In this document: positions 1 to 8,365 of the stretch, piece by piece
How the letters are laid out: every line of letters begins with the position of its first letter
Position numbering within the stretch: position 1 is the first letter of the stretch
NCBI GenBank assembly: GCA_947450025.1
Contig: CANFTW010000003.1
Location: 124,001 to 188,000, forward strand
DNA from: Bacteroidota bacterium
Lineage (GTDB): Bacteria; Bacteroidota; Bacteroidia; B-17B0; Aurantibacillaceae
Length of the DNA: 64,000 nt
Reading direction: 5' to 3'
Notes under the pieces: model-generated
Database searches by the model: none
What the model saw: only the letters and a program-made list of their open reading frames with translations
Told to the model about the DNA's origin: nothing
Program-made: the position numbers and the translations under genes

Positions 1-39
1 ACTTGTAAAGTGTTTGTATGTATTAATTTTACTAGTCAT
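1..39 (-). CDS. Start of a leftward gene, possibly alanyl-tRNA synthetase (partial)
   Basis: An ATG at 39 opens a leftward frame of 13 codons with no stop before the window edge. It begins MTSKINTYKHFTS. A perfect TAnnTTTG -7 box lies about 40 bases upstream at 78-85 on the same strand, which supports a real start. The residues HFTS resemble the beginning of some Bacteroidota alanyl-tRNA synthetases, and I recall alaS often lying beside an M23 peptidase gene in this phylum, as it would here. Thirteen residues cannot prove identity, so the alaS guess is weak; that a gene starts here is better supported. Confidence 0.4.
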   Translation of the reverse strand, partial: MTSKINTYKHFTS

Positions 40-77
40 TACGAAAAAAGGTATTTGTAAGCTTTAAAATTCGGGTG

Positions 78-85
78 CAAATGTA
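78..85 (-). promoter_or_regulatory. -7 promoter box for the leftward gene at the left edge
   Basis: On the minus strand the sequence reads TACATTTG, an exact match to the Bacteroidetes -7 consensus TAnnTTTG. It sits about 40 bases before the ATG at 39. A clean -33 TTTG at the usual spacing is not obvious, so this is a candidate from one box only. Confidence 0.45.
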
Positions 86-233
86 GGCATAAATTGACAA
101 AACCGAAACTTTTTTTTAGGATTTAAACGAAAGAATGATAAAAAAATGATTGATGCCAAAAATCATATGATTTTTAATAAAAAAATGCCGGTAAGCCCTA
201 ATTGAAAATGAGCTATTTTTGATAAAAACAGGA

Positions 234-290
234 TGTTTTTGGATTAATAATGGTGTTTTTGGATTAATAATGGTGTTTTTGGATTAAAAA
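234..290. repeat. 20-bp tandem repeat, nearly three copies
   Basis: The unit TGTTTTTGGATTAATAATGG occurs at 234-253 and 254-273, followed by a partial third copy at 274-290. The last copy contains the stop codon (284-286) of the M23 peptidase gene, so the array starts at the 3' end of that gene and runs into the intergenic space. It has no evident hairpin and is most simply a slippage-generated tandem duplication. Confidence 0.9.
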
Positions 291-1159
291 GCAACGTAAT
301 CCTGAGGATTTATTGCAAATCCATTGTACCAAATTTCGAAATGTAAATGGGGGCCTTTACTATGAGATCCAGTATTTCCAACAACTCCTATTGGTTCTCC
401 TGCTTTAACATAATCTCCAACTTTTTTAGTGATGCTAGATTGATGTTTATAGACACTTGTTAAGTTATGGCCATGCTGTATTTGTATCACATAACCATCT
501 TCGGTAGTGTAATTTGCAAACACAACCGTGCCATCCAAAGTTGCTTTAACTAATTCATCATCTGCTGCCACTATGTCTGTTCCAAAATGTTCTTCGCGAA
601 TATTATAGGATGTGGTAACCAAACCGTTAATAGGCGTGAAAAAGAAAAACTGACTTAAGGCATTTAATTTATTGGCAGAAACCTTATCGCTGGTTGATTC
701 TAACTGATTGGTTTCGATGTCACTACGAAGTTTTAAATCTTGTTCACTAGGTTTAATGTCAATCTTGGCATACTGACCAGTTGAATCTTTAATCGGTTTT
801 TGTGGCTTCCCATCAGTTTTACCAGAAAACACATTCAGTAAATTGTTAATGTACCAATCTCGCGCGACCAAGGTGTTTTCTAATGAATCTGCCTTTGAAC
901 TCAATAAAATAATGTCCTTTCGATCGTCAACATTGCCATAGCCAGGAATATATTCTCTAAATGGAGTAAAGGCCACTAAACTAATAACTAAGGTTGTCAT
1001 TACAATAGTAACTGCCCCTAACAAAATAATTAATCCTAATGGCGACAGTCTTAAAGAAAATTTTTCAGCAAAAGAATCGTCATTTAAAATCACCAAACGG
1101 TATTTATTCCGTAATTGGTCAGTAAATATTTTCCAACGACTATTTTTTTTATCAGACAT
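284..1159 (-). CDS. M23 family metallopeptidase (LytM-type, membrane anchored)
   Basis: Probable peptidoglycan endopeptidase or LytM-type regulator of cell-wall hydrolysis, anchored in the inner membrane and acting in the periplasm. The 291-residue product has a basic cytoplasmic N-terminus, one membrane segment at about 40-65, a short linker, and a C-terminal M23 domain. The zinc-binding signature is complete: H191 and D195 in HFGTD, and the HLHFEIW motif at 271-277. The family cleaves peptide cross-links when all ligands are present, as here. It is transcribed divergently from the PorW/SprE gene with only 34 bases between the annotated starts, so the promoters overlap. Its 3' end lies in a 20-bp tandem repeat. 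Confidence 0.9.
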   Translation of the reverse strand: MSDKKNSRWKIFTDQLRNKYRLVILNDDSFAEKFSLRLSPLGLIILLGAVTIVMTTLVISLVAFTPFREYIPGYGNVDDRKDIILLSSKADSLENTLVARDWYINNLLNVFSGKTDGKPQKPIKDSTGQYAKIDIKPSEQDLKLRSDIETNQLESTSDKVSANKLNALSQFFFFTPINGLVTTSYNIREEHFGTDIVAADDELVKATLDGTVVFANYTTEDGYVIQIQHGHNLTSVYKHQSSITKKVGDYVKAGEPIGVVGNTGSHSKGPHLHFEIWYNGFAINPQDYVAF

Positions 1160-1193
1160 ACGTGCGATACAAAAATATACTAAATTTACGATT

Positions 1194-3920
1194 TTGACGT
1201 TATTACCTTATTTTTGTAACTATTTTTTGAAATATACAACAACATATCTTTTTAGTTTATTTATTTGCTTACTCCTATTAACAGGCTGTAAAACCAATAA
1301 AAACACCTTTGTTCATAGAGGTTACCACAACTTAACCGCACGTTTTAACGGGTATTATTACGCTACCGAAAGCGTTAAAGAAGGCGAAGAAAAAATTAGA
1401 TCGTCATACAAATATGACTACGATAGACTTCTTCCGGTATTTTTAGTGCCTACTAACGAAACTGCAAAATCCACATTTCCCGAATTTGACAAAGCCATAA
1501 AAAAATCATCTAATTGCATCCAGCGTCATACCATAAAAGATAAAAAAGGAATCGAAATTACAACTGCCGGAAGATGGATTGATAATAACTGGAATGTGGT
1601 AGGGATTGCACATTTCTATAAGCGCGAGTTTTTCTCGGGAATTGAAGCTTTTGAATACGTAATAAGAAGTTATAAATCACGAGATAAATACAAAGCGATG
1701 ATTTGGCTTGCTCGTTCTTATAATGAAATAGGTGCTCCAAGCCAAGCAGAACCAATTATTAGCATGCTGAAGGATGATAAAAATATCTCTAAGTATGCTA
1801 AAAAAGAATTGCCTGCTGTTCAAGCTGATTATTATTTGAAAAGAGGAATGTATAACGAAGCAGAATTTGCTTTACTAAGAGCTTTAAAAGGAGGGGAGTC
1901 TAAAAAAACAAATGCGTTCTCGAATTTTATGACCGTTCTTAAAAGCCGTCCTTCAAAAAAAACAAGAGCAAGATATTCTTTTATTTTAGGACAATTGTAT
2001 GAGGAAAAAAAAGAAAGAAGAAAAGCAATTCAATATTATCAAAAAACAATTTCATTAAAGCCTGACTATGATTTAGTGTTTAATGCAAAAATTAAACAAG
2101 CTCGTTTATTTGATGTGAAATCTGGTAACATCGCTAAATTAAAAAGAGACTTGATTAAAATGACACGCGACGTTAAAAATGCGGAGTATCTGGATCAGAT
2201 TTATTATACATTAGGAGAGATTTACGAGAAAGAAAAAAACGAACCTGAAGCAATAAGAAATTATAAGCTCTCAGTAAAAAATAGTACGCAAAACCCAAAG
2301 CAAAAAGCATTATCTTATTTAAAGTTAGGGGAGATTAGCTTTGAACAAGCAAATTATACGGCGGCTGGAGGCTACTATGATAGCACCATGATTTCATTAC
2401 CAAAAGAATATAAAGATTACGCCATTATAAGTAAGAGAAAAGAAACACTTGAAACTCTAATTGGGTACATCCGAACCATACAGCGTGAAGATAGTTTACA
2501 ACGTATTGCGAAATTAAGCGAGAGTGACAGAACTCGTTTTATTGAGAATATGATTAAAAAAATTGAAGAAGAAGAGGATAGAAAAAAAGAAGAAGCTGAA
2601 GCGCTTCAAGCACAAAACTCTAATCCAAATTATAATCCAAATGGAGTACCTAACAATGGAATGCCTTCTATGGGCAATGGCGTTAAAGGCGATTGGTATT
2701 TTTATAATCAAACCACTTTATCTTTTGGGGTTAATGACTTTATAAAAAAATGGGGTAATCGAAAATTAGAAGACAACTGGAGAAGAAGTCAAAAAGCACT
2801 AACCTTTGAGCCACAAACAACACCTAACGATACTGCAAATAACAAATCAGCCTCTGCCGGAATAAAAACAAAACCATCTGCCAAAAAATCAATTGAACCG
2901 TATTTAAAAGATTTGCCTTTAAATGATTCTTTAATCAAAAAATCTGATAAAAAAATAATTGATGCCTATTACAATTTAGGTAGTACCTACAAAGAAGAAC
3001 TTCATAATAATAAAAAAGCCATTGCAACTTATGAAGAACTTAATAAGCGCTTTGATAGCCATAAATATAAAGCATCTACATACTATCAATTATATCAAAT
3101 ATTTACAGATTTAAAAAATCAAGCTCAAGCAGATTACTACAAAAACAAATTATTTACTGAATACCCAAATAGCGAGTATGCTCAGTTTATTAAAAATCCA
3201 AAATATATTTCTGAAAAAAACGCACAAAAAGGCGAAGTAGAATTATTTTATACAGAAACCTATAACGACTATGCTGCTAGTAATTTTGTGTTAGCATTTA
3301 ATAAATGTAACGAGTCTGAAACAAAATTTGGTAAAAATGATTTTGTTGGAAGATTTGCCTTTATTAAAGCTATGTGCATTGGTAAATTAAAAGGCATAGA
3401 TTCATTGGAACTAGCTTTAAAAAACATTCAGATGTTGTACCCTAAAGATCCTGTAACCAAGCAAGCACAAGATATTTTGGAGGTTATTTACAATATGAAG
3501 CATCCTGATGCAAATGGAAATTCAACGGCTAATAAGCGAGACACCTTCAGTTTAGATTTAAATACAGAACATTTTGTAGTAGCAATTTGTCCTGATGATG
3601 TGGCTATTGCTAATGCGTTTAAAAATTCATTAGCTGATTATAACAATAACTTTTATAGCAATTCTAATTTAAGTTTGTCTAGCAGTTTATTTGGCACTAC
3701 AGATCAAATTACCAATATTAAAACCTTTAAAAATGCACAACAAGCTTTAGAATACATTGAAAATTTAAGTAAAGATAAATCCGTATTTTCTGGTAAGGTA
3801 AAACTTGAAATGTTTACCCTGATGGCTATCTCAGCAGATAATTTACCTCGTCTTTACAGAAAAAAACAAGTCAGTTATTACAAACCTTTTTTCGATGATC
3901 ACTATAAATTACAGAAGTAA
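1194..3920 (+). CDS. porW: PorW/SprE-like T9SS lipoprotein with TPR repeats
   Basis: Likely the periplasmic lipoprotein PorW (SprE of Flavobacterium), needed for type IX secretion and gliding, where it helps couple the PorLM motor to the outer-membrane machinery. The N-terminus is hydrophobic and ends in a lipobox, LTGC, at residue 32 of the longest form, followed by the NTFVHRGYHNLTARFNGYY stretch typical of the family. Multiple TPR-like helical pairs cover about residues 150-420 and 590-760, separated by a charged, Asn-rich linker. Length (908) is near SprE. The longest frame begins with TTG at 1194. A second TTG at 1227 would give MKYTTTYLF and a tidier 21-residue lipoprotein signal, so the start is uncertain. 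Bactofilin follows after 30 bases, suggesting an operon. Confidence 0.82.
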   Translation: MTLLPYFCNYFLKYTTTYLFSLFICLLLLTGCKTNKNTFVHRGYHNLTARFNGYYYATESVKEGEEKIRSSYKYDYDRLLPVFLVPTNETAKSTFPEFDKAIKKSSNCIQRHTIKDKKGIEITTAGRWIDNNWNVVGIAHFYKREFFSGIEAFEYVIRSYKSRDKYKAMIWLARSYNEIGAPSQAEPIISMLKDDKNISKYAKKELPAVQADYYLKRGMYNEAEFALLRALKGGESKKTNAFSNFMTVLKSRPSKKTRARYSFILGQLYEEKKERRKAIQYYQKTISLKPDYDLVFNAKIKQARLFDVKSGNIAKLKRDLIKMTRDVKNAEYLDQIYYTLGEIYEKEKNEPEAIRNYKLSVKNSTQNPKQKALSYLKLGEISFEQANYTAAGGYYDSTMISLPKEYKDYAIISKRKETLETLIGYIRTIQREDSLQRIAKLSESDRTRFIENMIKKIEEEEDRKKEEAEALQAQNSNPNYNPNGVPNNGMPSMGNGVKGDWYFYNQTTLSFGVNDFIKKWGNRKLEDNWRRSQKALTFEPQTTPNDTANNKSASAGIKTKPSAKKSIEPYLKDLPLNDSLIKKSDKKIIDAYYNLGSTYKEELHNNKKAIATYEELNKRFDSHKYKASTYYQLYQIFTDLKNQAQADYYKNKLFTEYPNSEYAQFIKNPKYISEKNAQKGEVELFYTETYNDYAASNFVLAFNKCNESETKFGKNDFVGRFAFIKAMCIGKLKGIDSLELALKNIQMLYPKDPVTKQAQDILEVIYNMKHPDANGNSTANKRDTFSLDLNTEHFVVAICPDDVAIANAFKNSLADYNNNFYSNSNLSLSSSLFGTTDQITNIKTFKNAQQALEYIENLSKDKSVFSGKVKLEMFTLMAISADNLPRLYRKKQVSYYKPFFDDHYKLQK

Positions 3921-3950
3921 TTTTATATATTCGTAAATCAAAAAATTATT

Positions 3951-4358
3951 ATGTTTCAAAAAGTAAACAAATCGGCTGTTGACAGTGCATCTATTAATTT
4001 AATTGGAAACGGAACTTCAATTATTGGCGACATTAATTCTAACGGCGATGTAAGAATTGACGGGTCTTTGAAAGGAAATATTACCATAACTGGGAAACTA
4101 GTTGTTGGCCAATCAGGAAAAATAGAAGGAAATGTAATTTGTCAAAATGCTGATGTTTCTGGAGAAATACATGGTAAAGTAACCGTTGGTGAACTGCTTA
4201 CCTTAAAGGCGAGCGCTAAATTATTAGGAGATATTATTACAGGAAAAATTTCTATTGAACCAAATGCTACATTTACAGGAACCTGCAATATGGGAGCTGT
4301 CGTAAAAAATATTTCTAATGCAACCGAAACCCGAGAAACCTCAACTCAAACCGCTTAA
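3951..4358 (+). CDS. Bactofilin (polymer-forming cytoskeletal protein)
   Basis: A 135-residue bactofilin. These small proteins polymerise without nucleotides into beta-helical filaments that scaffold cell-shape, stalk or chromosome functions at the membrane. The central region, about residues 15-115, shows the expected repeating beta-helix pattern of Gly-rich turns with alternating Val/Ile (NGDVRIDGSLKGNITITGKL and similar), with short disordered ends. It follows PorW/SprE by 30 bases and its last 41 bases overlap the AtpZ gene in another frame, so the three are very probably co-transcribed and translationally coupled. Family assignment is firm; its partner in this cell is not known. Confidence 0.9.
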   Translation: MFQKVNKSAVDSASINLIGNGTSIIGDINSNGDVRIDGSLKGNITITGKLVVGQSGKIEGNVICQNADVSGEIHGKVTVGELLTLKASAKLLGDIITGKISIEPNATFTGTCNMGAVVKNISNATETRETSTQTA

Positions 4359-4548
4359 TTCTTTTGCAAAGTATAGTGGTCTGGGTATTCAAATGGCTGT
4401 TATTATTGGTGGCGGATGCTATGGTGGATACAAATTAGATGCTTATTATAAAAATCAAACGCCCATTTTTACTATTATCTTAAGTTTAGCTTCTATAGCA
4501 TTAGCTATGTATGTGGTACTTAAAGATTTTATCAAGCCGAAGTCCTAA
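4318..4548 (+). CDS. AtpZ/AtpI-family protein (F1Fo ATPase accessory)
   Basis: A 76-residue protein with two predicted membrane helices at about 20-40 and 48-68 and a Gly-rich first helix (GLGIQMAVIIGGGCYGGY), the hallmark of the AtpZ/AtpI group. Members are encoded next to ATP synthase genes and are associated with c-ring assembly or with Mg/Ca uptake. The ATG lies inside the bactofilin gene (41-base overlap), which points to coupled translation. The next gene is another small membrane protein, but the ATP synthase genes normally expected beyond it are absent: a peptidase follows instead. Confidence 0.78.
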   Translation: MQPKPEKPQLKPLNSFAKYSGLGIQMAVIIGGGCYGGYKLDAYYKNQTPIFTIILSLASIALAMYVVLKDFIKPKS

Positions 4549-4550
4549 TC

Positions 4551-4931
4551 ATGAACAATAAAAAAAAACATTATATTCAATTTATCAGTATAACTCTTGG
4601 AGCATTGATTCTGTCTTATGGACTCAGCCAATTACCAACTCGATATTTTAGTACTTCCCATTTTTGGATTCCAACCATTTTTTTTGCCTTAAGTGCCATA
4701 GGTATCAATGCCTTTCTTACTAAAGAGAACCAAGACCCAAAAGAGTTTGTATTTAAAACCTTAGCCATTAGTATGGCGCGCCTATTGGTTTGTATGATAT
4801 TTGTTTTAGTCTATTCACTCATTAATAAGCCTCAAGCCTTAGCTTTTACTTGTCATTTTATGGTTCAATACCTCGTATTTACCATTTATGAAATTTCGTC
4901 GCTCTTAAAATTTATTAAACAAACCAAATAA
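4551..4931 (+). CDS. Small four-helix membrane protein, unknown function
   Basis: A 126-residue protein that is almost entirely membrane embedded, with four hydrophobic segments at about 8-25, 37-55, 68-90 and 97-118. It carries basic residues at both ends and no recognisable catalytic motif. It starts two bases after the AtpZ stop, so the two are co-translated. In other Bacteroidota I recall a similarly sized hypothetical membrane gene between atpZ and atpB, possibly an AtpI-like assembly factor; that role is inferred from position only. It is the last gene before a switch to a peptidase with its own leader. Confidence 0.6.
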   Translation: MNNKKKHYIQFISITLGALILSYGLSQLPTRYFSTSHFWIPTIFFALSAIGINAFLTKENQDPKEFVFKTLAISMARLLVCMIFVLVYSLINKPQALAFTCHFMVQYLVFTIYEISSLLKFIKQTK

Positions 4932-4964
4932 TTTTGTCTACCAATCTAAATCATTAATATTATT

Positions 4965-6149
4965 ATGAAAAAAACAATCATTGTACTATATACTATTTGT
5001 GCATTTACTTATACTCAAGCGCAACAAGCCCCTTATCATGAGGCGCTAACGAATATGAAGGGTAGTGAATACAAATTCACAGTAGTTAAAAGTATCGATG
5101 CGAATGCTGTGCAAAATCAAAACCAAACAAGCACGTGTTGGTCGTTTTCATCTTTATCATTTTTTGAAAGTGAATTAATTAGAATGGGTAAAGGAAAAGA
5201 TTTTAATTTTTCTGAAATGTACATTGCCAGAAGAGCATACCCAATGAAAGCGGATAACTACGTTCGTATGCATGGAAAAACAAATATGTCTGAAGGAGGA
5301 GGTTTTCCAGATGTTGTTGAGGTTCTTAAGAAATATGGAATGATGCCAGAAGAAGTATACTCTGGTAAAAAAAACCCTAAAGAGCCGCATAATCACGCGG
5401 TTCTAGAAGCAAGTTTAAAAGGAATTGTAGAGGCGGTAGGAAACGACAAAAACACTAAAATTGATTTTGAAGCAATGCATGCTTCTGTAGAAAGCACATG
5501 TGATGCTTATTTAGGAAAAGTGCCTGAAAAATTTATGTATAAAGGAAAAGAATATACACCAAAAACATATGCCGAAGCAACGGGAATTAATCCTGACGAT
5601 TATGTGTTTTTAACTTCGTTTTCTCATCATCCTTTTTACTCAAAATTTTCTTTAGAAGTTCCAGATAACTGGAATTGGCAATCCATGTATAATTTGCCAT
5701 TAAATGAGTTTCAAGAAGTGATGCAATACGCTGTTACTAATGGATACTCATTTGCGTGGGCGGCAGATATTAGTGAAAAAGGATTTCGTTTTAAAGATGG
5801 CTTAGCCATTGTGCCAGAAACTCCAATTTCTGAAATGACTGAATCTGAAAAGGCTGATTTAGTAAAAAAACCTCATCCTCAACTTAAAATTACTCAAGAA
5901 AATCGCCAATTAGCGTTTGATAATTATGAAACACAAGATGATCATGGAATGCATGTAGTAGGTTTAGTAAAGGACCAAAATGCAACCCCTTACTACGTTA
6001 TTAAAAATTCATGGGGTAAAGATAGAAATGAGTGCGATGGCTATTTTTATGCATCAGAAAGCTATGTGCTTTATAAAACCACCAATATTATGTTACACAA
6101 AAAAGCTATTCCAGCAAGCATTGCTAAAAAATTAGGAATAACTCAATAA
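4965..6149 (+). CDS. C1B cysteine peptidase (bleomycin hydrolase / aminopeptidase C type), exported
   Basis: Papain-fold peptidase of the bleomycin hydrolase (C1B) branch. The triad residues are visible: Cys58 in QTSTCWSFSS, His in DDHGMHVVGLV near 320, and Asn in IKNSWGKD near 345, with the oxyanion Gln about six residues before the Cys. At 394 residues it is shorter than the cytosolic PepC enzymes (about 450). It has an N-terminal signal peptide (MKKTIIVLYTICAFTYTQAQ), so it acts in the periplasm or outside, probably on peptides. The gene follows the AtpZ cluster by 33 bases and is followed by a weak hairpin and an independent promoter box. Confidence 0.85.
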   Translation: MKKTIIVLYTICAFTYTQAQQAPYHEALTNMKGSEYKFTVVKSIDANAVQNQNQTSTCWSFSSLSFFESELIRMGKGKDFNFSEMYIARRAYPMKADNYVRMHGKTNMSEGGGFPDVVEVLKKYGMMPEEVYSGKKNPKEPHNHAVLEASLKGIVEAVGNDKNTKIDFEAMHASVESTCDAYLGKVPEKFMYKGKEYTPKTYAEATGINPDDYVFLTSFSHHPFYSKFSLEVPDNWNWQSMYNLPLNEFQEVMQYAVTNGYSFAWAADISEKGFRFKDGLAIVPETPISEMTESEKADLVKKPHPQLKITQENRQLAFDNYETQDDHGMHVVGLVKDQNATPYYVIKNSWGKDRNECDGYFYASESYVLYKTTNIMLHKKAIPASIAKKLGITQ

Positions 6150-6179
6150 ATAACGAATAGGAAGTTAAAATAAACTAAT

Positions 6180-6222
6180 TAAGACTCCTTAGTGAAAAAC
6201 TTTCATGAAGTGTCTTTATTTT
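6180..6222 (+). terminator. Possible terminator after the C1B peptidase
   Basis: An imperfect hairpin pairs AAGAC with GTCTT and an inner CTT with AAG across about 37 bases, followed by a T-rich stretch. The stem is interrupted, so this is weaker than the other terminators in the window. It lies just before the -7 box of the next gene. Confidence 0.35.
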
Positions 6223-6227
6223 TATAC

Positions 6228-6235
6228 TAATTTTG
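6228..6235 (+). promoter_or_regulatory. -7 promoter box (TAATTTTG)
   Basis: An exact TAnnTTTG match 19 bases before the ATG at 6254. It gives the coiled-coil membrane protein its own promoter, separate from the upstream peptidase. The -33 region is TTTC-like rather than a clean TTTG. Confidence 0.5.
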
Positions 6236-6253
6236 AGGAAATATTAATTTGCA

Positions 6254-7174
6254 ATGGAGGAAAACACGTCTAACGAAAATAGAAAGAAATCAGGTTTATT
6301 ATGGATCTTAATTGCTTTACTGGCAATTACGAATGGTATTACATTTTGGATGTATACACAAGAAAAAAATAAAGCTGCCAATGAAATTATAGTTAAAGAG
6401 CAAGTGATTGTAGAACGTGATAATGTGACTAGTGAATTATTACAATTACAAAAAGATTATGGCAATTTACAAACTACTGATAAAGCTTTACAAGCAGAGA
6501 TTGATGCAAAGAAAGCTGAAATTGCTCAATTATTAGAAGATGCTGAGAAACATAAAGGCGACGCTTACATTATATCTAAATTAAAAAAAGAATCTGAAAC
6601 CCTTCGTCAAATCATGAGAGGTTATGTGAGAACGATTGACTCTTTAGGAACCTTAAACAAAACATTAATTGTAGAAAAGGATAATGTTTTAAAAGAATTA
6701 ACAAACGAAAAAGGAAAAACAACCACTTTAAATAAAGAAAAAGATGATTTAAAAGCGACAATACAAAAAGGGTCTATTTTATCTTGTTTTAATATCCTAG
6801 CAAAGGGTGTAAAATTTAAAAGTGGCGGAAAAAAAGAAAGTGAAACTAGCAAAGCTTCTCGTGCCGAAAAAATTAAAGTTTCTTTTTCACTAGGTGAAAA
6901 CAAAATTGCCAAGGCTGGAGAAAAAACGGTATTTGTGAGAATTGTAACGCCTGACGGTAAAGAAATGGCTAAAAATTATGATGACAATTATCGTTTTACT
7001 TTTGATAAATCAAGTGGCTACTATGCTGGTAAACAAGCTTTAAATTATGCGAATACTGAAATTAGCGGAGTAACATATTGTGAAGGAAAAGATGCTTTTG
7101 TTCCAGGAAACTACATTATTGAAGTTGTTTGTGATGGGGTTATAATTGGTAATACCTCTTTAAGATTAGATTAA
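6254..7174 (+). CDS. Membrane-anchored coiled-coil protein, unknown function
   Basis: I do not recognise a named family, although proteins of this layout are common in Bacteroidota. The 306-residue product has a short charged N-terminus, one membrane helix at about 14-32, and a long heptad-rich coiled coil from about 38 to 170 (Glu/Lys/Leu rich). A globular C-terminal domain of about 130 residues follows, rich in beta strands and containing KIAKAGEKTVFVRIVTPDGK. That domain resembles the periplasmic beta-sandwich seen after coiled coils in cell-envelope proteins. It has its own -7 box and is closed by a strong bidirectional terminator, so it is probably monocistronic. Confidence 0.7.
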   Translation: MEENTSNENRKKSGLLWILIALLAITNGITFWMYTQEKNKAANEIIVKEQVIVERDNVTSELLQLQKDYGNLQTTDKALQAEIDAKKAEIAQLLEDAEKHKGDAYIISKLKKESETLRQIMRGYVRTIDSLGTLNKTLIVEKDNVLKELTNEKGKTTTLNKEKDDLKATIQKGSILSCFNILAKGVKFKSGGKKESETSKASRAEKIKVSFSLGENKIAKAGEKTVFVRIVTPDGKEMAKNYDDNYRFTFDKSSGYYAGKQALNYANTEISGVTYCEGKDAFVPGNYIIEVVCDGVIIGNTSLRLD

Positions 7175-7186
7175 ACAATTCGTTAA

Positions 7187-7219
7187 TAAAAAAAGCCCTG
7201 AATATTCAGGGCTTTTTTT
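7187..7219. terminator. Bidirectional rho-independent terminator
   Basis: A perfect stem GCCCTGA/TCAGGGC with a four-base AATATT-type loop is flanked by A7 on the left and T7 on the right. It therefore works in both directions, ending the rightward coiled-coil gene and the leftward gene at 7238. Confidence 0.9.
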
Positions 7220-7237
7220 ATTATTAAAATTTAAATT

Positions 7238-7807
7238 CTATTCCTTTTTAGGCATTGCTTTTTGTGGCTGTTGGATTTCTTTTTTTATTGGCTTAGCCTC
7301 TATTTCCCCCATTTTAAATTCTTGTACAGGTTGTAATTTCTCAACTTTTACTTTGCCTTTTACTATTTTATCATGATGTTTTTTAGGTCCAGTATTATCA
7401 ACTGTATCTGATTTATCAGGATTAACTTTAACTCCTCCCATAATAGTATTTTGCTCAATCTTAACCTCTCCTTTTATTGGTTCTTGATTTTGGGCAAATA
7501 CTGAAGTAGAATTAAATAACCACATTCCAAACGTAAAATAAATAATCACGGCAAATCGTTTTGTAAACTGAAAGCCTTTGAATTCATCATAAAAAGCATC
7601 AAAACTTAATGAGGTTAATTGCTGAGTTTTAAATCTCCCACAGACTTTTTCTTTTGATTTTTGCGTAAAAAAATCCTTGATGTCATCAATAGATTTATTT
7701 GTAAAATCAATAACAGTTTTTACGCATTTACCACAAAATGCGCCTTGCTCGTTTGGTGTCATGACATACCAATTTTCGTGACAAGGTTTTTGAATTGAAA
7801 TTTCCAT
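7238..7807 (-). CDS. Protein with N-terminal Cys-rich domain and one membrane helix, unknown function
   Basis: Function unknown. The first 65 residues carry a pattern I have seen at the N-terminus of many Bacteroidota envelope proteins: CHENWYVM, then GAFCGKCVKTVIDF, then a later Cys (CGRF). This may be a small zinc- or redox-active cytoplasmic domain. A single membrane segment at about 82-105 follows (RFAVIIYFTFGMWLF), then a hydrophilic periplasmic tail in which short KGEVKIE / KGKVKVE units repeat before a Lys/Gln/Pro-rich end. In relatives the tail is often a carboxypeptidase-like or TonB-energy-transducer domain; here no such fold is clear. Confidence 0.65.
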   Translation of the reverse strand: MEISIQKPCHENWYVMTPNEQGAFCGKCVKTVIDFTNKSIDDIKDFFTQKSKEKVCGRFKTQQLTSLSFDAFYDEFKGFQFTKRFAVIIYFTFGMWLFNSTSVFAQNQEPIKGEVKIEQNTIMGGVKVNPDKSDTVDNTGPKKHHDKIVKGKVKVEKLQPVQEFKMGEIEAKPIKKEIQQPQKAMPKKE

Positions 7808-7884
7808 AATGTTTGTTTTTGCAATTTAGATGCCAGCAAACAACAAATTCCATAAAACGATTCAAAAAATATGTTAATCACTTA

Positions 7885-8283
7885 TTAATAGGGGAAAATA
7901 TGGATGTATATAATCCTTGAAAGCTTATAGTTTTTTATGGAAAACAGAAATATAACTGCTAATATGATTAAAACAACCCAGATGGTAGGAGTGTTTGGAA
8001 AGAAAAAATAAAGCATTAAAAACGTAATAATTCCTTGTAAAACTGCCAAACCATAACTTATATACATGGCGCCTAAAAAATAACCAGGTTCTCTATCAAA
8101 ATAATAATTGCAATCATCGCATCTATCATTCATAACAGGTAATTCCAACAGATCTTTCTTTTTTTGATACACATCTCCTATTCCACAATTCGGACATTTT
8201 TCTTTAAGAATTAATTGTAATAAATTATCCTTAGATTGTTTTGGATTATCGATATTGCTCACTTCATTTAATTTTAAAGACAA
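7885..8283 (-). CDS. DUF983 family zinc-ribbon membrane protein
   Basis: A 132-residue member of DUF983. It has two CxxC motifs (CPNCG near 34-38 and CDDC near 55-58) that should form a zinc ribbon, followed by the family signature FDREPGYFLGAMYISYG and two membrane helices at about 68-90 and 97-118. Function is not established; the family is widespread in Bacteroidota and Alphaproteobacteria. It is divergent from the AraC-type gene, and the longest possible reading of that gene would overlap its 5' end, which is one reason to prefer a later AraC start. Confidence 0.85.
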   Translation of the reverse strand: MSLKLNEVSNIDNPKQSKDNLLQLILKEKCPNCGIGDVYQKKKDLLELPVMNDRCDDCNYYFDREPGYFLGAMYISYGLAVLQGIITFLMLYFFFPNTPTIWVVLIILAVIFLFSIKNYKLSRIIYIHIFPY

Positions 8284-8365
8284 AATTAACTATTGGAGTA
8301 GCTATAGTACTATAACTAAAATAACATTATATAGCACAATAAAGACATTGTCGTATATTTATAAA

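Noticed and set aside
8255-8365. N-terminal extension of the AraC regulator
   Set aside because: It overlaps the divergent DUF983 gene and gives a Thr/Tyr-rich stretch outside the cupin domain.
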